From Solemya velesiana gill symbiont (GTDB lineage Bacteria > Pseudomonadota > Gammaproteobacteria > Chromatiales > Chromatiaceae): DNA of 62,196 nucleotides. The notes below the pieces were generated by a model, which saw only the letters and a program-made list of their open reading frames with translations, searched no databases and had not been told where the DNA came from. Shown piece by piece: positions 36,030-43,874 of this stretch. Each line of letters opens with the position of its first letter. Within the stretch, counting starts at the first letter, position 1. A program made the position numbers and the translations under genes. The stretch is from positions 1-62,196 of the forward strand of contig NZ_MPRJ01000003.1 in assembly GCF_002020805.1 (NCBI RefSeq). Reading direction: 5' to 3'.

Positions 36030-36398
36030 ATGATCTGGAAGCTTTTACTCACCCTACTGGTAATCCTCGGCGCCGTTCTCGTAATCCGCAGGCGAGGACA
36101 GGCGCGCCTGGCTCCCCCGCTGCCTGCCCCCCAACTGGAGGCGCCTCGCAGGCGCATCGTGATGTTCACTGCCACAGCGGTCGTGGCGCTGATGATCGTT
36201 GGTCTGGGAGGATACGCCTATTTTTACTGGCAGGACGCCAACCAGGTGGTCAATGTCCGGGTGATCGATAGCCGTACCGGCAACTCAGTGACCTACAAGG
36301 CATACAAGGGTGATGTGGAAGGTCGCTCCTTCACCACCACAGAGGGACGGACGGTGACCCTGGCGGAGGTTGAATGCCTTGAGTTGGGTGGGGACTGA
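36030..36398 (+). CDS. Small membrane protein of unknown function
   Basis: The 122-residue product has an N-terminal membrane helix (WKLLLTLLVILGAVLVI), a basic/proline-rich linker, a second helix (VMFTATAVVALMIVGLGGYA) and a C-terminal periplasmic domain (VNVRVIDSRTGNSVTYKAYK, then LAEVECLELG). Similar short proteins exist in gammaproteobacteria under misleading annotations; I know no function. It precedes the potassium-channel gene by 65 bases and shares its direction. Confidence 0.68.
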   Translation: MIWKLLLTLLVILGAVLVIRRRGQARLAPPLPAPQLEAPRRRIVMFTATAVVALMIVGLGGYAYFYWQDANQVVNVRVIDSRTGNSVTYKAYKGDVEGRSFTTTEGRTVTLAEVECLELGGD

Positions 36399-36463
36399 GC
36401 CTCCACACTTTACCCTGCCTCCTGCTAGAATTGTGGGAAACCTATAACAACAAGCAGGTTGCC

Positions 36464-37267
36464 ATGTCGTTTGCCCGATATGTCGTACGGCGTTGCTATG
36501 CCCTGGAAGATTCAGCCCGCTATAAGCAGGTGAAGGGTTTCTTCTACGATCTCCTGGAGAACCCTCGTTCCAGGATCAAGCCCTATTTCGATATTTTCAT
36601 GATTCTGCTGGTGCTCTCCAGTGTCTATCTCCTGATCTATGACATCAAGGAGGATATCGGGGATTTCGGGCGGTTATTCGAGATCTACGCCGTATCCATA
36701 TTTTTAGTGGAGTATCTCCTCCGGCTCTGGATCTATAACGATAGCCACTCGATATTTATCGAACACTACGAGCGGGCGGAGTTTCTGGAACAGCCCTTCA
36801 GATTGGGCCCCCCGTTCAGGGAGGTGCTGGTCAAGAAGTGGAACTACATGACCACGCCCCTGGCCATCATCCCCAGTTACCGGCCGTTGCGGTTTCTGCG
36901 TATCTTTCTCCTGTTCCGCCTGTTCAAGCTCTTTCGCTACGCCCGAAGTATCAACGAATTCGTCAAGGTGCTGTCGGAGAAGCGCTTCGAGCTGTTCACC
37001 CTTGGCATATTCCTCGCCTTCGTGGTCGTGATCTCGGCTTCAGCAATCTATTTCTTCGAAGCCAGGGCCGAGGGCGGTGAGATCGAAAACTTCTTCGATG
37101 GTATCTACTGGGCCCTGGTCACCATATCCACCGTGGGCTATGGTGATATCACGCCGATGTCTACTGAGGGGCGGGTGATAACCCTGGTATTGATCATCTG
37201 TGGCATCGTGGTCATCTCCTTCACCACCTCGGTGATCGTCGCAGCCTTCAATGACAAGATGCAGTAG
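36464..37267 (+). CDS. Voltage-gated-type K+ channel, pore module (ends at in-frame TAG)
   Basis: The product (267 residues) is the membrane half of a six-helix potassium channel. It has several hydrophobic segments from about residue 41, an Arg-rich S4-like helix (RFLRIFLLFRLFKLFRYARS, about 143-162) and a pore loop with selectivity filter TVGYGD at 223-228. In relatives the same polypeptide continues into a cytoplasmic RCK domain. Here a TAG (37265-37267) separates them, the frame is unchanged, and the RCK part starts with the very next codon, an ATG. The stop is one step from CAG (Gln). Start ATG 36464 is preceded by a weak AGG. The channel is either split into pore and RCK subunits or inactivated. 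Confidence 0.82.
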   Translation: MSFARYVVRRCYALEDSARYKQVKGFFYDLLENPRSRIKPYFDIFMILLVLSSVYLLIYDIKEDIGDFGRLFEIYAVSIFLVEYLLRLWIYNDSHSIFIEHYERAEFLEQPFRLGPPFREVLVKKWNYMTTPLAIIPSYRPLRFLRIFLLFRLFKLFRYARSINEFVKVLSEKRFELFTLGIFLAFVVVISASAIYFFEARAEGGEIENFFDGIYWALVTISTVGYGDITPMSTEGRVITLVLIICGIVVISFTTSVIVAAFNDKMQ

Positions 37268-38041
37268 ATGCGCGAGAACCGGGTGTATGCCGAGTTGGAA
37301 AAGCGCAAGGGCAAGCACACCATCATTTGCGGTTTTGGCCGGATTGGCCAGGTGGTGGCTGAACGCCTGGCAGCTGAGCGGGAGAATATCGTTATCATCG
37401 ACGCCGACCTGGAGCAGGTCAATGAGGCGCGAAAACTGGGTTACCTTGTGATCGAGGGGAGTGCCGAGCGGAGTGACCTGCTGGAAAATGCGGGTATCGG
37501 TGACAGGGCTGAACGGATTCTCTGCCTCACAGATGACGATGTGGCCAATGTGTATATCACCCTGACAGCAAAATACATGAACCCTGAAATCGAGGTGATA
37601 TCACGGGCCAACCGGGAGGAGTCGGTTCGCAAACTCTACCAGGCAGGGGCCGACCATACGGTAAGCACATCACAGGTATTCGGATTGATTGCTGGTGAGT
37701 ATATTGGTCAGCCGGTCGCCTTCGAGGCTATTCACGGCATCCTCTCCGGCAAGGACGGCATTGCACTTGAGACGGTGGTTGTACGCCCAGGTTCTGCCCT
37801 TGAAGGAAAGCGGATCGGTGAAATCGATTTTTATGGCAAACGGCTTGTGCTGTTCGGTGTTATCACCCATACGGACCGGCTTCCAGGAGAGCCGACTTCG
37901 GCCTATTCGCTGTTGAGTCGTCAACTCCATTTTAACCCCGGTAGTGATTTTTGCCTCAACGGCAACGATACGCTGGTCGTGTTCGGACATCAGTTCAGCA
38001 TTGTTCATTTCAAAGGTCGTCTCGAGAGCGATTCCTTATAG
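37268..38041 (+). CDS. RCK (TrkA-N/TrkA-C) module of the split K+ channel
   Basis: This 257-residue cytoplasmic protein is the gating half of the channel encoded immediately upstream in the same frame (TAG ATG junction). It has the NAD-binding Rossmann fold HTIICGFGRIGQVVAERLAA (GxGxxG), an acidic end-of-strand residue (IIDAD), and a TrkA-C domain (LETVVVRPGSALEGKRIGEI). If translation restarts at the ATG, the termination and start codons are adjacent, a favourable coupling geometry, so an octameric gating ring could still form on the pore. Joined length would be about 525 residues, normal for this channel family. Another RCK protein follows. Confidence 0.8.
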   Translation: MRENRVYAELEKRKGKHTIICGFGRIGQVVAERLAAERENIVIIDADLEQVNEARKLGYLVIEGSAERSDLLENAGIGDRAERILCLTDDDVANVYITLTAKYMNPEIEVISRANREESVRKLYQAGADHTVSTSQVFGLIAGEYIGQPVAFEAIHGILSGKDGIALETVVVRPGSALEGKRIGEIDFYGKRLVLFGVITHTDRLPGEPTSAYSLLSRQLHFNPGSDFCLNGNDTLVVFGHQFSIVHFKGRLESDSL

Positions 38042-38052
38042 AGGGAGCAGTG

Positions 38053-38424
38053 GTGTATTCAAAGGTCGTGATATTCGGTTGCAACGTCTTGAGCATGGAA
38101 GTAGCCCTGAGGCTGCATGAGCGCTCCTGGGACATGACCCTGGTTTCAAAGGATGAGCGTTGCTTGGAGGGTGCCCAGAATCGTGGGTTCAGGCTTGTGG
38201 AGGTGGAGGCGGACTACACGGATGATGAGGAGCTGAAGCGACTCGGCATCGGTCTCGACGTGGACGTGGTTTTTACCCTGTTCGAGGAAGATGCCAATAA
38301 TGTTTTCCTGACCATTTCGGTGAAAGATCTCGATCCCCAGGTCAAGGTGGTGTCCCTCGCCCAGTCAAAAGATTCCGCACATAAGCTTCGGGCTGCCGGT
38401 GTCAGCAAGGTGATTGATCCCTAG
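38053..38424 (+). CDS. trkA: TrkA-type RCK protein, NAD-binding half (ends at in-frame TAG)
   Basis: The first 123 residues of a second RCK protein carry the Rossmann fold (YSKVVIFGCNVLSMEVALRL, with the usual GxGxxG degraded to GCNVLS) and VDVVFTLFEEDANNVFLTIS. The frame ends KVIDP-TAG (38422-38424). The same frame continues with EISGRKIHDMVKRP, which is what follows VIDP-(Y) in TrkA relatives, so a tyrosine codon probably became TAG. I choose GTG 38053 as the start because GGGAG lies five bases upstream; no ATG fits. It is 11 bases after the channel RCK gene and probably shares its operon. Confidence 0.72.
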   Translation: MYSKVVIFGCNVLSMEVALRLHERSWDMTLVSKDERCLEGAQNRGFRLVEVEADYTDDEELKRLGIGLDVDVVFTLFEEDANNVFLTISVKDLDPQVKVVSLAQSKDSAHKLRAAGVSKVIDP

Positions 38425-38451
38425 GAGATCAGTGGCCGGAAGATTCACGAC

Positions 38452-38754
38452 ATGGTCAAACGTCCCCTGATTGCGGAGGCTATCGAGAAACTGGTTTATG
38501 GCCAGGAGCACCTCAATCTTGCCGAGGTGACGGTGACGAGGGATTCATTTCTCGATGGCCGGAGATTGGGCGAGCTTGGGTTGTCAGAGCGCTACAACCT
38601 GGTGTTGCTCGGTGTGGTCGACCGGGAACTGGGAGATGAATTCATCTTCTCCACCAGCGGGGTGGACCATAAGCTGGACAAGGACGATGTACTGGTGGTG
38701 ATCGGCCCGATGGAGGAGATTGACCGATTGCGCCACGACTCCCTCTCCGAGTAG
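38452..38754 (+). CDS. trkA: TrkA-type RCK protein, TrkA-C half
   Basis: This is the continuation of the upstream RCK protein in the same frame, after an in-frame TAG and nine further codons. It carries the TrkA-C ligand-binding domain (NLAEVTVTRDSFLDGRRLGE, NLVLLGVVDRELGDEF, HKLDKDDVLVVIGPMEEIDR). A restart at ATG 38452 is possible but has no good ribosome-binding site. Joined to the first half the protein would be 233 residues, the normal size for a single-RCK TrkA protein. A hairpin terminator follows at 38766-38796. Confidence 0.7.
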   Translation: MVKRPLIAEAIEKLVYGQEHLNLAEVTVTRDSFLDGRRLGELGLSERYNLVLLGVVDRELGDEFIFSTSGVDHKLDKDDVLVVIGPMEEIDRLRHDSLSE

Positions 38755-38765
38755 GGAAGGGCTAT

Positions 38766-38796
38766 GAAAACACCGGTGAGAACCGCCGGTGTTTTC
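38766..38796. terminator. Bidirectional terminator between trkA and the minus-strand gene
   Basis: The stem AAAACACCGG/CCGGTGTTTT with loop TGAGAACCG carries an A-run on one side and a T-run on the other, so it can serve both converging transcripts. Confidence 0.8.
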
Positions 38797-38810
38797 CATT
38801 TGAACTCAGA

Positions 38811-39167
38811 TCAGGCTGGTGCAGCTTCCAGAATGGCGGCCAGTTGGCTCGGGTTCAGTCCGCCCTGGGCTGTAAGCGCCTGGGCACTGTCCTGCTCGAT
38901 TTGTCGTCTGAGGCGCCCTACAAGGTCGTTAGCCTCATTCGAGGATCCGATGCTGCCTGTACTACCTTGAGTCTCTGCTGGGGGCTGGTTAAGCCGTTGT
39001 CCTGTAGCGCTGAGCTCCAGGGTATCGTTCGTCGGCTTCGGGGCCTCGGCAGACTCTACGGGGGCAGTATCGCTGGCCAGCTCCCGCTCGACGCGCTCTC
39101 CATCGGATGTAGAGTTGGTTGCGGGAGCCTGTGACGATATTTTGTCGTTGTTAATCGGGTTGATCAC
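38811..39167 (-). CDS. Small Ser/Thr/Glu-rich hypothetical protein
   Basis: The product (118 residues from GTG 39167, with GGAGA eight bases upstream; the frame is open to an ATG at 39203) is low-complexity and acidic in its first two thirds. It ends in a helical tail (ANDLVGRLRRQIEQDSAQAL, NPSQLAAILEAAPA). No signal peptide or membrane segment is seen. The layout, disordered N-terminus with a C-terminal helix pair, loosely recalls small anti-sigma or secretion-linked regulators such as FlgM, but I find no real match. Function unknown. Confidence 0.55.
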   Translation of the reverse strand: MINPINNDKISSQAPATNSTSDGERVERELASDTAPVESAEAPKPTNDTLELSATGQRLNQPPAETQGSTGSIGSSNEANDLVGRLRRQIEQDSAQALTAQGGLNPSQLAAILEAAPA

Positions 39168-39291
39168 GATAGTTTCTCCGATAAAGTGCCGGCAGAGCGG
39201 CATTCTTCGATCAAATCTTGCTGCTTTACCACTTTGTAGCAGGTTTTAGGCCAGCTTGCTATTTTCTGCCGAATTAAAGGTGATGTGCCTC

Positions 39292-39924
39292 TCAGTCTTC
39301 TCCTGAAAACCTGGGGTCGTCATCATCCTCTTCGAGATGCAGCGCGCTGACATCCGGAATGACCGCGGGTTCTGGCTCGGTGTGAGCATCTTCCAGGGAA
39401 CCCGTTTTGGGTGGGTTCAGATCAAGATCGTCGGTGTTGATATCCGCATCAGGCACAGGTTCGGATTCGTCGATTGTGACACCTTCCGGGTCAAGACTGA
39501 GACTGCTGGTATCAATCTCTGCCTGGGGTAGGGGTTCATGCTCGTCGACAATGGTTCCCGGTGGCGACAGATCAAGATTGCTGATGTCAGGAATGGGTGC
39601 AGGTTTCACCGGTACCTGGCACTCCTCCAGGCTGCCTGTCCTGGGAGGCAGCAGGCTCATGGATTCAGGCCCTTGTTCCTGGGCTTCTTTGCCTGCCGGT
39701 TTGATGTCGATCAGGGCGCCGGCATTCTTGAAAGCACCGCGGTATTTTATGGCCGTATCCTGGTCAACGCCTGACTTTATTCGAATCGGCTTGCCGGAAA
39801 ACATGCGCTCCACCTGGGCCGCATCCGCCTTGAACATCTGGGCGATCTTCTGTTTGACCTGGTCAGGGTCATTTCCCTCGATGATCTGGCCTGAAAAATA
39901 GATGTCGAAGAGGGTAAAGGACAT
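39292..39924 (-). CDS. Conserved protein with acidic degenerate repeats
   Basis: The 210-residue product starts with a compact domain (SFTLFDIYFSGQIIEG, then KQKIAQMFKADAAQVERMFS and GKPIRIKSGVDQDTAIKYRG) seen at the N-terminus of various gammaproteobacterial membrane proteins. The C-terminal 120 residues are acidic and proline-rich, built from about three degenerate units of roughly 25 residues, pattern IPDISxLDLSPPGTxVDExEPLPxA. There is no membrane segment. I choose ATG 39924 (GGAAGA upstream) over 39945. The repeat part is probably disordered; function unknown. Confidence 0.68.
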   Translation of the reverse strand: MSFTLFDIYFSGQIIEGNDPDQVKQKIAQMFKADAAQVERMFSGKPIRIKSGVDQDTAIKYRGAFKNAGALIDIKPAGKEAQEQGPESMSLLPPRTGSLEECQVPVKPAPIPDISNLDLSPPGTIVDEHEPLPQAEIDTSSLSLDPEGVTIDESEPVPDADINTDDLDLNPPKTGSLEDAHTEPEPAVIPDVSALHLEEDDDDPRFSGED

Positions 39925-40022
39925 AGGGGTCTTCCATTGGCTCAATATCCACTTCCCTTGAGTATATATGTTTTTTGCCGGTTCAGAGCAGATGTAGGTC
40001 AGGCACTGGTGAGAATGGATAC

Positions 40023-40050
40023 AAAAAAGGGGCCGTGTCGGCCCCTTTTC
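40023..40050 (-). terminator. Terminator of the DUF3365-like gene
   Basis: Read on the minus strand, AAAAGGGGCC/GGCCCCTTTTTT forms a GC stem with a short ACAC loop and a T-run, just downstream of the gene at 40069-40632. Confidence 0.85.
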
Positions 40051-40068
40051 TCCGCAATAATTATTCCC

Positions 40069-40632
40069 TCAGAGTGTTTTGCTGAGGGTAAAGGCGCCGC
40101 GCAGGTCACCTTTATTGAAACCCCGTGCCTTGTCGGCAGGGTAGAGCATATCCAGCTTTTTGACGACGGGTTCCTTGATCGCGGTACCGTGACAATGCAG
40201 GCACACATCTCCAGTGGGTATGGCTTTCATGTAGCGGAAGGTCTTCTGACCGTTAACTTCTACTACTTCAGTGTGTTCCATTTTGGTCGGGTCTTCACCC
40301 GCTGCCTTCCGGGCTTCGAAATCGTTGAGAGCCTTTAGTTCCCAGGTATCCGGCTTGTTGCTGGGGTTGCGCAGTTTCAGGCTGGTTCTGGCAACGTCCC
40401 AACCCGAATTTTGAGATGCGTCACGAGCGATGCCGGGGGCCTTGGTGTTGCACACCTCGATGGCGTTGACCGGGCCGCCGCTTTTCATGCCTTTTTGCAA
40501 TTCACCTTTCAGGTTTTTTAAAAAGCTCTTTACAATGCCTCGTGCTTCAGCAGTGTTGTCCATCATCTGGTCTGCGATGGCGTTGCCACTGAAGATGGCG
40601 CATATCGCAGCGGCAAATACAACTCTCTTCAT
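40069..40632 (-). CDS. Periplasmic monohaem protein, DUF3365/Tll0287-like
   Basis: The 187-residue product has a cleavable signal (RVVFAAAICAIFSGNAIADQ), a helical sensor-like body and one c-type haem site CLHCHG near residue 145. The pattern PVNAIEVCNTKAPGIARDAS and LRNPSNKPDTWELKALNDFE is that of DUF3365 proteins, haem-binding periplasmic domains that also occur in sensor kinases. A redox or gas-sensing role is possible; none is proven. It stands as a single gene with its own terminator. Confidence 0.82.
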   Translation of the reverse strand: MKRVVFAAAICAIFSGNAIADQMMDNTAEARGIVKSFLKNLKGELQKGMKSGGPVNAIEVCNTKAPGIARDASQNSGWDVARTSLKLRNPSNKPDTWELKALNDFEARKAAGEDPTKMEHTEVVEVNGQKTFRYMKAIPTGDVCLHCHGTAIKEPVVKKLDMLYPADKARGFNKGDLRGAFTLSKTL

Positions 40633-40781
40633 GGATGATTCCTCCAGTATTAGGCTTTGGTGTCTCTGTTATGCCGGCTTACTGACCGCAGGTTTCCGTC
40701 GGTCTGGTTATCCGGTCGAATATTGTGCCGGGTAAATATAACGGTTTTACGATGTAGAGCAAAATCAGCCGTCAGGCCAGC

Positions 40782-41258
40782 TCATGGGTTTTTTTTAAGG
40801 GCTGTGATGGCACTTTTAATCGCTGCTTCCAGATAGAGGGGGAAGAGTTCAGGGGAGGTGATACCGATAATGCGTTCGGTCAACTCCTCTCCTTCAGGTC
40901 CCAGAAACAGCAGGGTGGGGGTAAGGTCGGCACCGTATTCATGAGCCAATTCGGCACTGGGCCTCCGCTTACCCTGAAAATCGGTTACATCGGTGCCCAA
41001 ATCGATGAACAGCTCCCTGATTACCAGCTCATTTTCATAATCCCCGGAAAGGATCAGCGGGTTGATGATTTCACGTTTGATCAGTACGCAGTAGGGGCAG
41101 TGATCCTGAGACATCAGCAGCATGATGGGGACACCTGTCCGTGCATCTGTGGCCAGGTTCCGGGCTTCTGCGATCCCGGCATGTCTGTCCGCTGAGTAGG
41201 CTGCCCATGCAAGCATGGGAATGGTGAAGATGAAAAAGAGTGTCAGCAGTCTTTTCAT
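40782..41258 (-). CDS. Secreted thioredoxin-fold protein (SoxW-like)
   Basis: The 158-residue product has a signal peptide (RLLTLFFIFTIPMLAWAAYS) and a thioredoxin fold with active site CPYC (SQDHCPYCVLIKREII) and the cis-Pro segment DLTPTLLFLG. SoxW-type periplasmic thioredoxins service sulfur-oxidation or cytochrome maturation, and this would fit a sulfur oxidiser, but no sox gene is adjacent. It precedes the radical SAM gene's stop by six bases in the same direction, so the two may be co-transcribed. Confidence 0.8.
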   Translation of the reverse strand: MKRLLTLFFIFTIPMLAWAAYSADRHAGIAEARNLATDARTGVPIMLLMSQDHCPYCVLIKREIINPLILSGDYENELVIRELFIDLGTDVTDFQGKRRPSAELAHEYGADLTPTLLFLGPEGEELTERIIGITSPELFPLYLEAAIKSAITALKKNP

Positions 41259-41264
41259 GGCAGT

Positions 41265-42554
41265 TCAGGGTATTTGATTTCTCAGACGCTCGATCTTGCC
41301 TGAATAGCTCTGTTTCATGGCCTGTTCGAACGCCTCGTTGGATTCATACTCTATCCCGAAAACTGGCTTCCAAATATTATGGTTTTCCATACATAGATAA
41401 AAGAAAACCTCCTTCTGCCATTGACTGCTGAAACTGTTGTAAGCGTGGCTGAACAGCTCCAGTTTGATCTCCCCGGGATAAGAGAGCTTGCCTTCGGTAT
41501 CCACCATGGGCATTTTCAGGATCTGGCTCCTGGAGCCCTGTTCCCTGATCTTCTTGATTACCGGCTTGATGAAGGTCAGGGTGCCAAGAGACACCATTGC
41601 CACCTGTTTCGGATCAAAAAAAGAAGTCTGAAGGATATTGAACAGGTCTGCATACTCCTCTTTCCAACCCTGGTAGTGGATCATGGGGTGGAAATGGAAG
41701 CCAACGATCACGCCTTTCTCTGCAAGATGTTTTGCCGCATCCAGTCTTTTCTCAAGGGGCGCACTAGCGTGCTCTTCATTGCTTATGATAGTTGGCGTGT
41801 TCAGTGACCAGCTGCAGATGATATTGGGTGGAAGATCATGATTGAGCAGATAGGAGACGTTTGCCGACTTGGTTTTGAATTCCAGGATGACGTTGGGATG
41901 TTTCCTGGCAAATTCGATCTGGGCTTGCAGTACACCGTGACTGTTGCCCCACATCAGCGAGTCTGAGGACTGGCCGGTTCCAATATGGTAGGTCTTTTCG
42001 GGATCGATGGAGAGGGCGGCGAGCTTGTCGGCAAACTCGGGATCAAAATAGACTTGGTCACCGGTGAAAAACGATTGAATACTGCAGTAGCTACAGCCAT
42101 ATCCGCAATTATCCACGGCATCCAGCGTGAGGAGATTACAGCAACGGGTTTTGGGTGATGCCACAGGACAATAACCCAAGCCGAGTTTTCCTTTCTCTTT
42201 TTCCATCACCTCGGCAGTTACCTTTTTTACAGGAATCGAGGTGCCAAGCTGATAATTGTTTGCCGCCTCTTTGTATCTCTCCCAAGTGGCGACAAGTGTC
42301 CTGAGTATTCGCTGCTTCTCCTGCTTTCCGGTATGAGTTTCAGATGCGACAGGCCAGACCGACTCAATATTGCTCTCCCCCCACATCTGCAGGTCACGGG
42401 CAATCTCGGTGACCTGGCGCAGGTCCTGTTGGGTGAAACGGTATTCATGGGCCATTTCCCTGATGAACATCCGGCTCTCATCGGACAAAGTGTTCAGCAG
42501 GGTCTGCTCAGAGATGGATGCGAATTTTACGCTGTAGTCTGCTTTGTGGGACAT
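41265..42554 (-). CDS. Radical SAM protein, spore-photoproduct-lyase-like
   Basis: The 429-residue protein has a radical SAM CxxxCxxC cluster (CGYGCSYCSIQSFF, residues about 151-158) preceded by a characteristic RCCNLLTLDAVDN. It also has the SPL-family order with LEFKTKSANVSYLL and IICSWSLNTPTII. SPL repairs spore photoproducts in Firmicutes; proteobacterial relatives without spores have unknown substrates, so the name only marks the family. The ATG at 42554 has no strong ribosome-binding site. The same operon contains the thioredoxin-like gene downstream. Confidence 0.78.
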   Translation of the reverse strand: MSHKADYSVKFASISEQTLLNTLSDESRMFIREMAHEYRFTQQDLRQVTEIARDLQMWGESNIESVWPVASETHTGKQEKQRILRTLVATWERYKEAANNYQLGTSIPVKKVTAEVMEKEKGKLGLGYCPVASPKTRCCNLLTLDAVDNCGYGCSYCSIQSFFTGDQVYFDPEFADKLAALSIDPEKTYHIGTGQSSDSLMWGNSHGVLQAQIEFARKHPNVILEFKTKSANVSYLLNHDLPPNIICSWSLNTPTIISNEEHASAPLEKRLDAAKHLAEKGVIVGFHFHPMIHYQGWKEEYADLFNILQTSFFDPKQVAMVSLGTLTFIKPVIKKIREQGSRSQILKMPMVDTEGKLSYPGEIKLELFSHAYNSFSSQWQKEVFFYLCMENHNIWKPVFGIEYESNEAFEQAMKQSYSGKIERLRNQIP

Positions 42555-42779
42555 GTGCTCGTGGGCTTGATGGCGCAGGGTAGAAGATTATGCCTGATTA
42601 GTGGCTTGTTGGCAGTATTTTAGGGTGAACCTGAAGTGAAATGAACGAGTTTCTCCTTCGCTATTATGGATGGTGTAAGCTATTGAAAAAACAGTTGAAT
42701 TTAGTGTTTATTGATCTTTGTGGCAATTTTACAGGGTTTCCCACCCATGGTGATGGTCTAAAATCAGGGGGTATCTGGA

Positions 42780-43658
42780 TGGATGATTGAGGAATCTCCA
42801 CGAGCTATCCAGGCGTATGCCCGGCACAGGGATATCCGTTGTCGCCAGGGAAGGTGTTCAGACAGATCAGGGTGGGCTGAATGCATTTAACCTGGCGATC
42901 ACAAAGCCGCTTTCTCACGCAGCGGGTGAAAACCAAGTTTTCAGGACCTAGCCTCAGGTTCGGTATCTGCAAGGCGATTCACCGGTCGTCGATACATTCA
43001 TTCAAGGTCAGGCAGGCAAGGCAGTCTTTTCTCAGGCCTGCATCCGGCCCGGTAACAGTATGCGGCGTTCGCTATCCCGATTGTCATTCCAGGTTCATTT
43101 CTTACGTCGAAGAGTTGTTTTTCCATACTTCCAGGTATTACGGTCATACAGAGTCATATCTTCGAACGCTTGCCCATAGTCCTGATTTCAGCATGGCTGG
43201 ATTTCGAGCGACCTTGATGTCCTGCCTGCAAAGACGAATGATGGGGATTCTGCTGTCACACTCACCGTCACAGGCGGTTGGACGGGGGGCATTCAGATCG
43301 TAGAAGCGGTAATCAAAAAGGAGAGCGGGGTAGGGGACCTGGAAGCGCGATACCACTTTCCGGAACAACAAGAACATGATGATAAAAACCTGAACTGACT
43401 TTCCCAGTTCACAACAAGGATCACAATATAGCCGGGCCTGTCGAACAGCTTTTGCACTTTGCAGCAAGGCTTAATCTCGGTGTCGATATATGCGACAGGG
43501 ATATTAGTTTGTCTTCCCGGCAACTGGAACGAACCGTGAAGTATCTCAACCCCACCATCCGGTCCGTGTTTGAACAGATATCCCGACGTCTCCAGGCTGC
43601 CGGATACCGGATTGTCGAGCGTGAAGTGCCGCCGAGACCAAAATATGATTGGAATTAA
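42780..43658 (+). pseudogene. Probable decayed coding region, family unknown
   Basis: This 1.3 kb gap has no intact gene but shows protein-like reading in changing frames on the plus strand. From about 42815 a frame reads TGISVVAREGVQTDQGGLNA and is stopped by a TAG near 42950. Around 43205-43400 another frame reads a beta-rich DGDSAVTLTVTGGWTGGIQI ending in HDDKNLN. A third, from about 43395, reads GPVEQLLHFAARLNLGVDIC and LERTVKYLNPTIRSVFEQIS, and ends at 43658. Together they suggest one or two genes broken by several indels. I do not recognise the family, and chance open stretches cannot be excluded. Confidence 0.35.
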
Positions 43659-43685
43659 AGTATTAATGCAGTGTTTATAAGAAAA

Positions 43686-43715
43686 TTCATTATATTTTAA
43701 ACTAAGGCCTATAAT
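43686..43715 (+). promoter_or_regulatory. Possible promoter of fimV
   Basis: A perfect TATAAT at 43710-43715 with a weak TTCATT 18 bases upstream sits about 160 bases before fimV in AT-rich DNA. The leader between them has several short GGGACA/GGGGAC motifs and may fold. Confidence 0.35.
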
Positions 43716-43874
43716 TGCTGTTAAGCACTATGGATAAAGCACAAAACCTGCAATATGGGTTAGAATATCTTAAGGATGTAAATCATTTATTTACACATGG
43801 GACAGGTTCCTCAGGGACAACCGGGGACCTCTGAGTACGTAGAAGAATACTATGCAGGGGTGAGACAAGAATAA

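Noticed and set aside
43144-43467. Minus-strand 107-residue reading in the 42.6-43.7 kb gap
   Set aside because: It is Cys/Arg-rich without domain pattern, and the opposite strand shows more protein-like composition.
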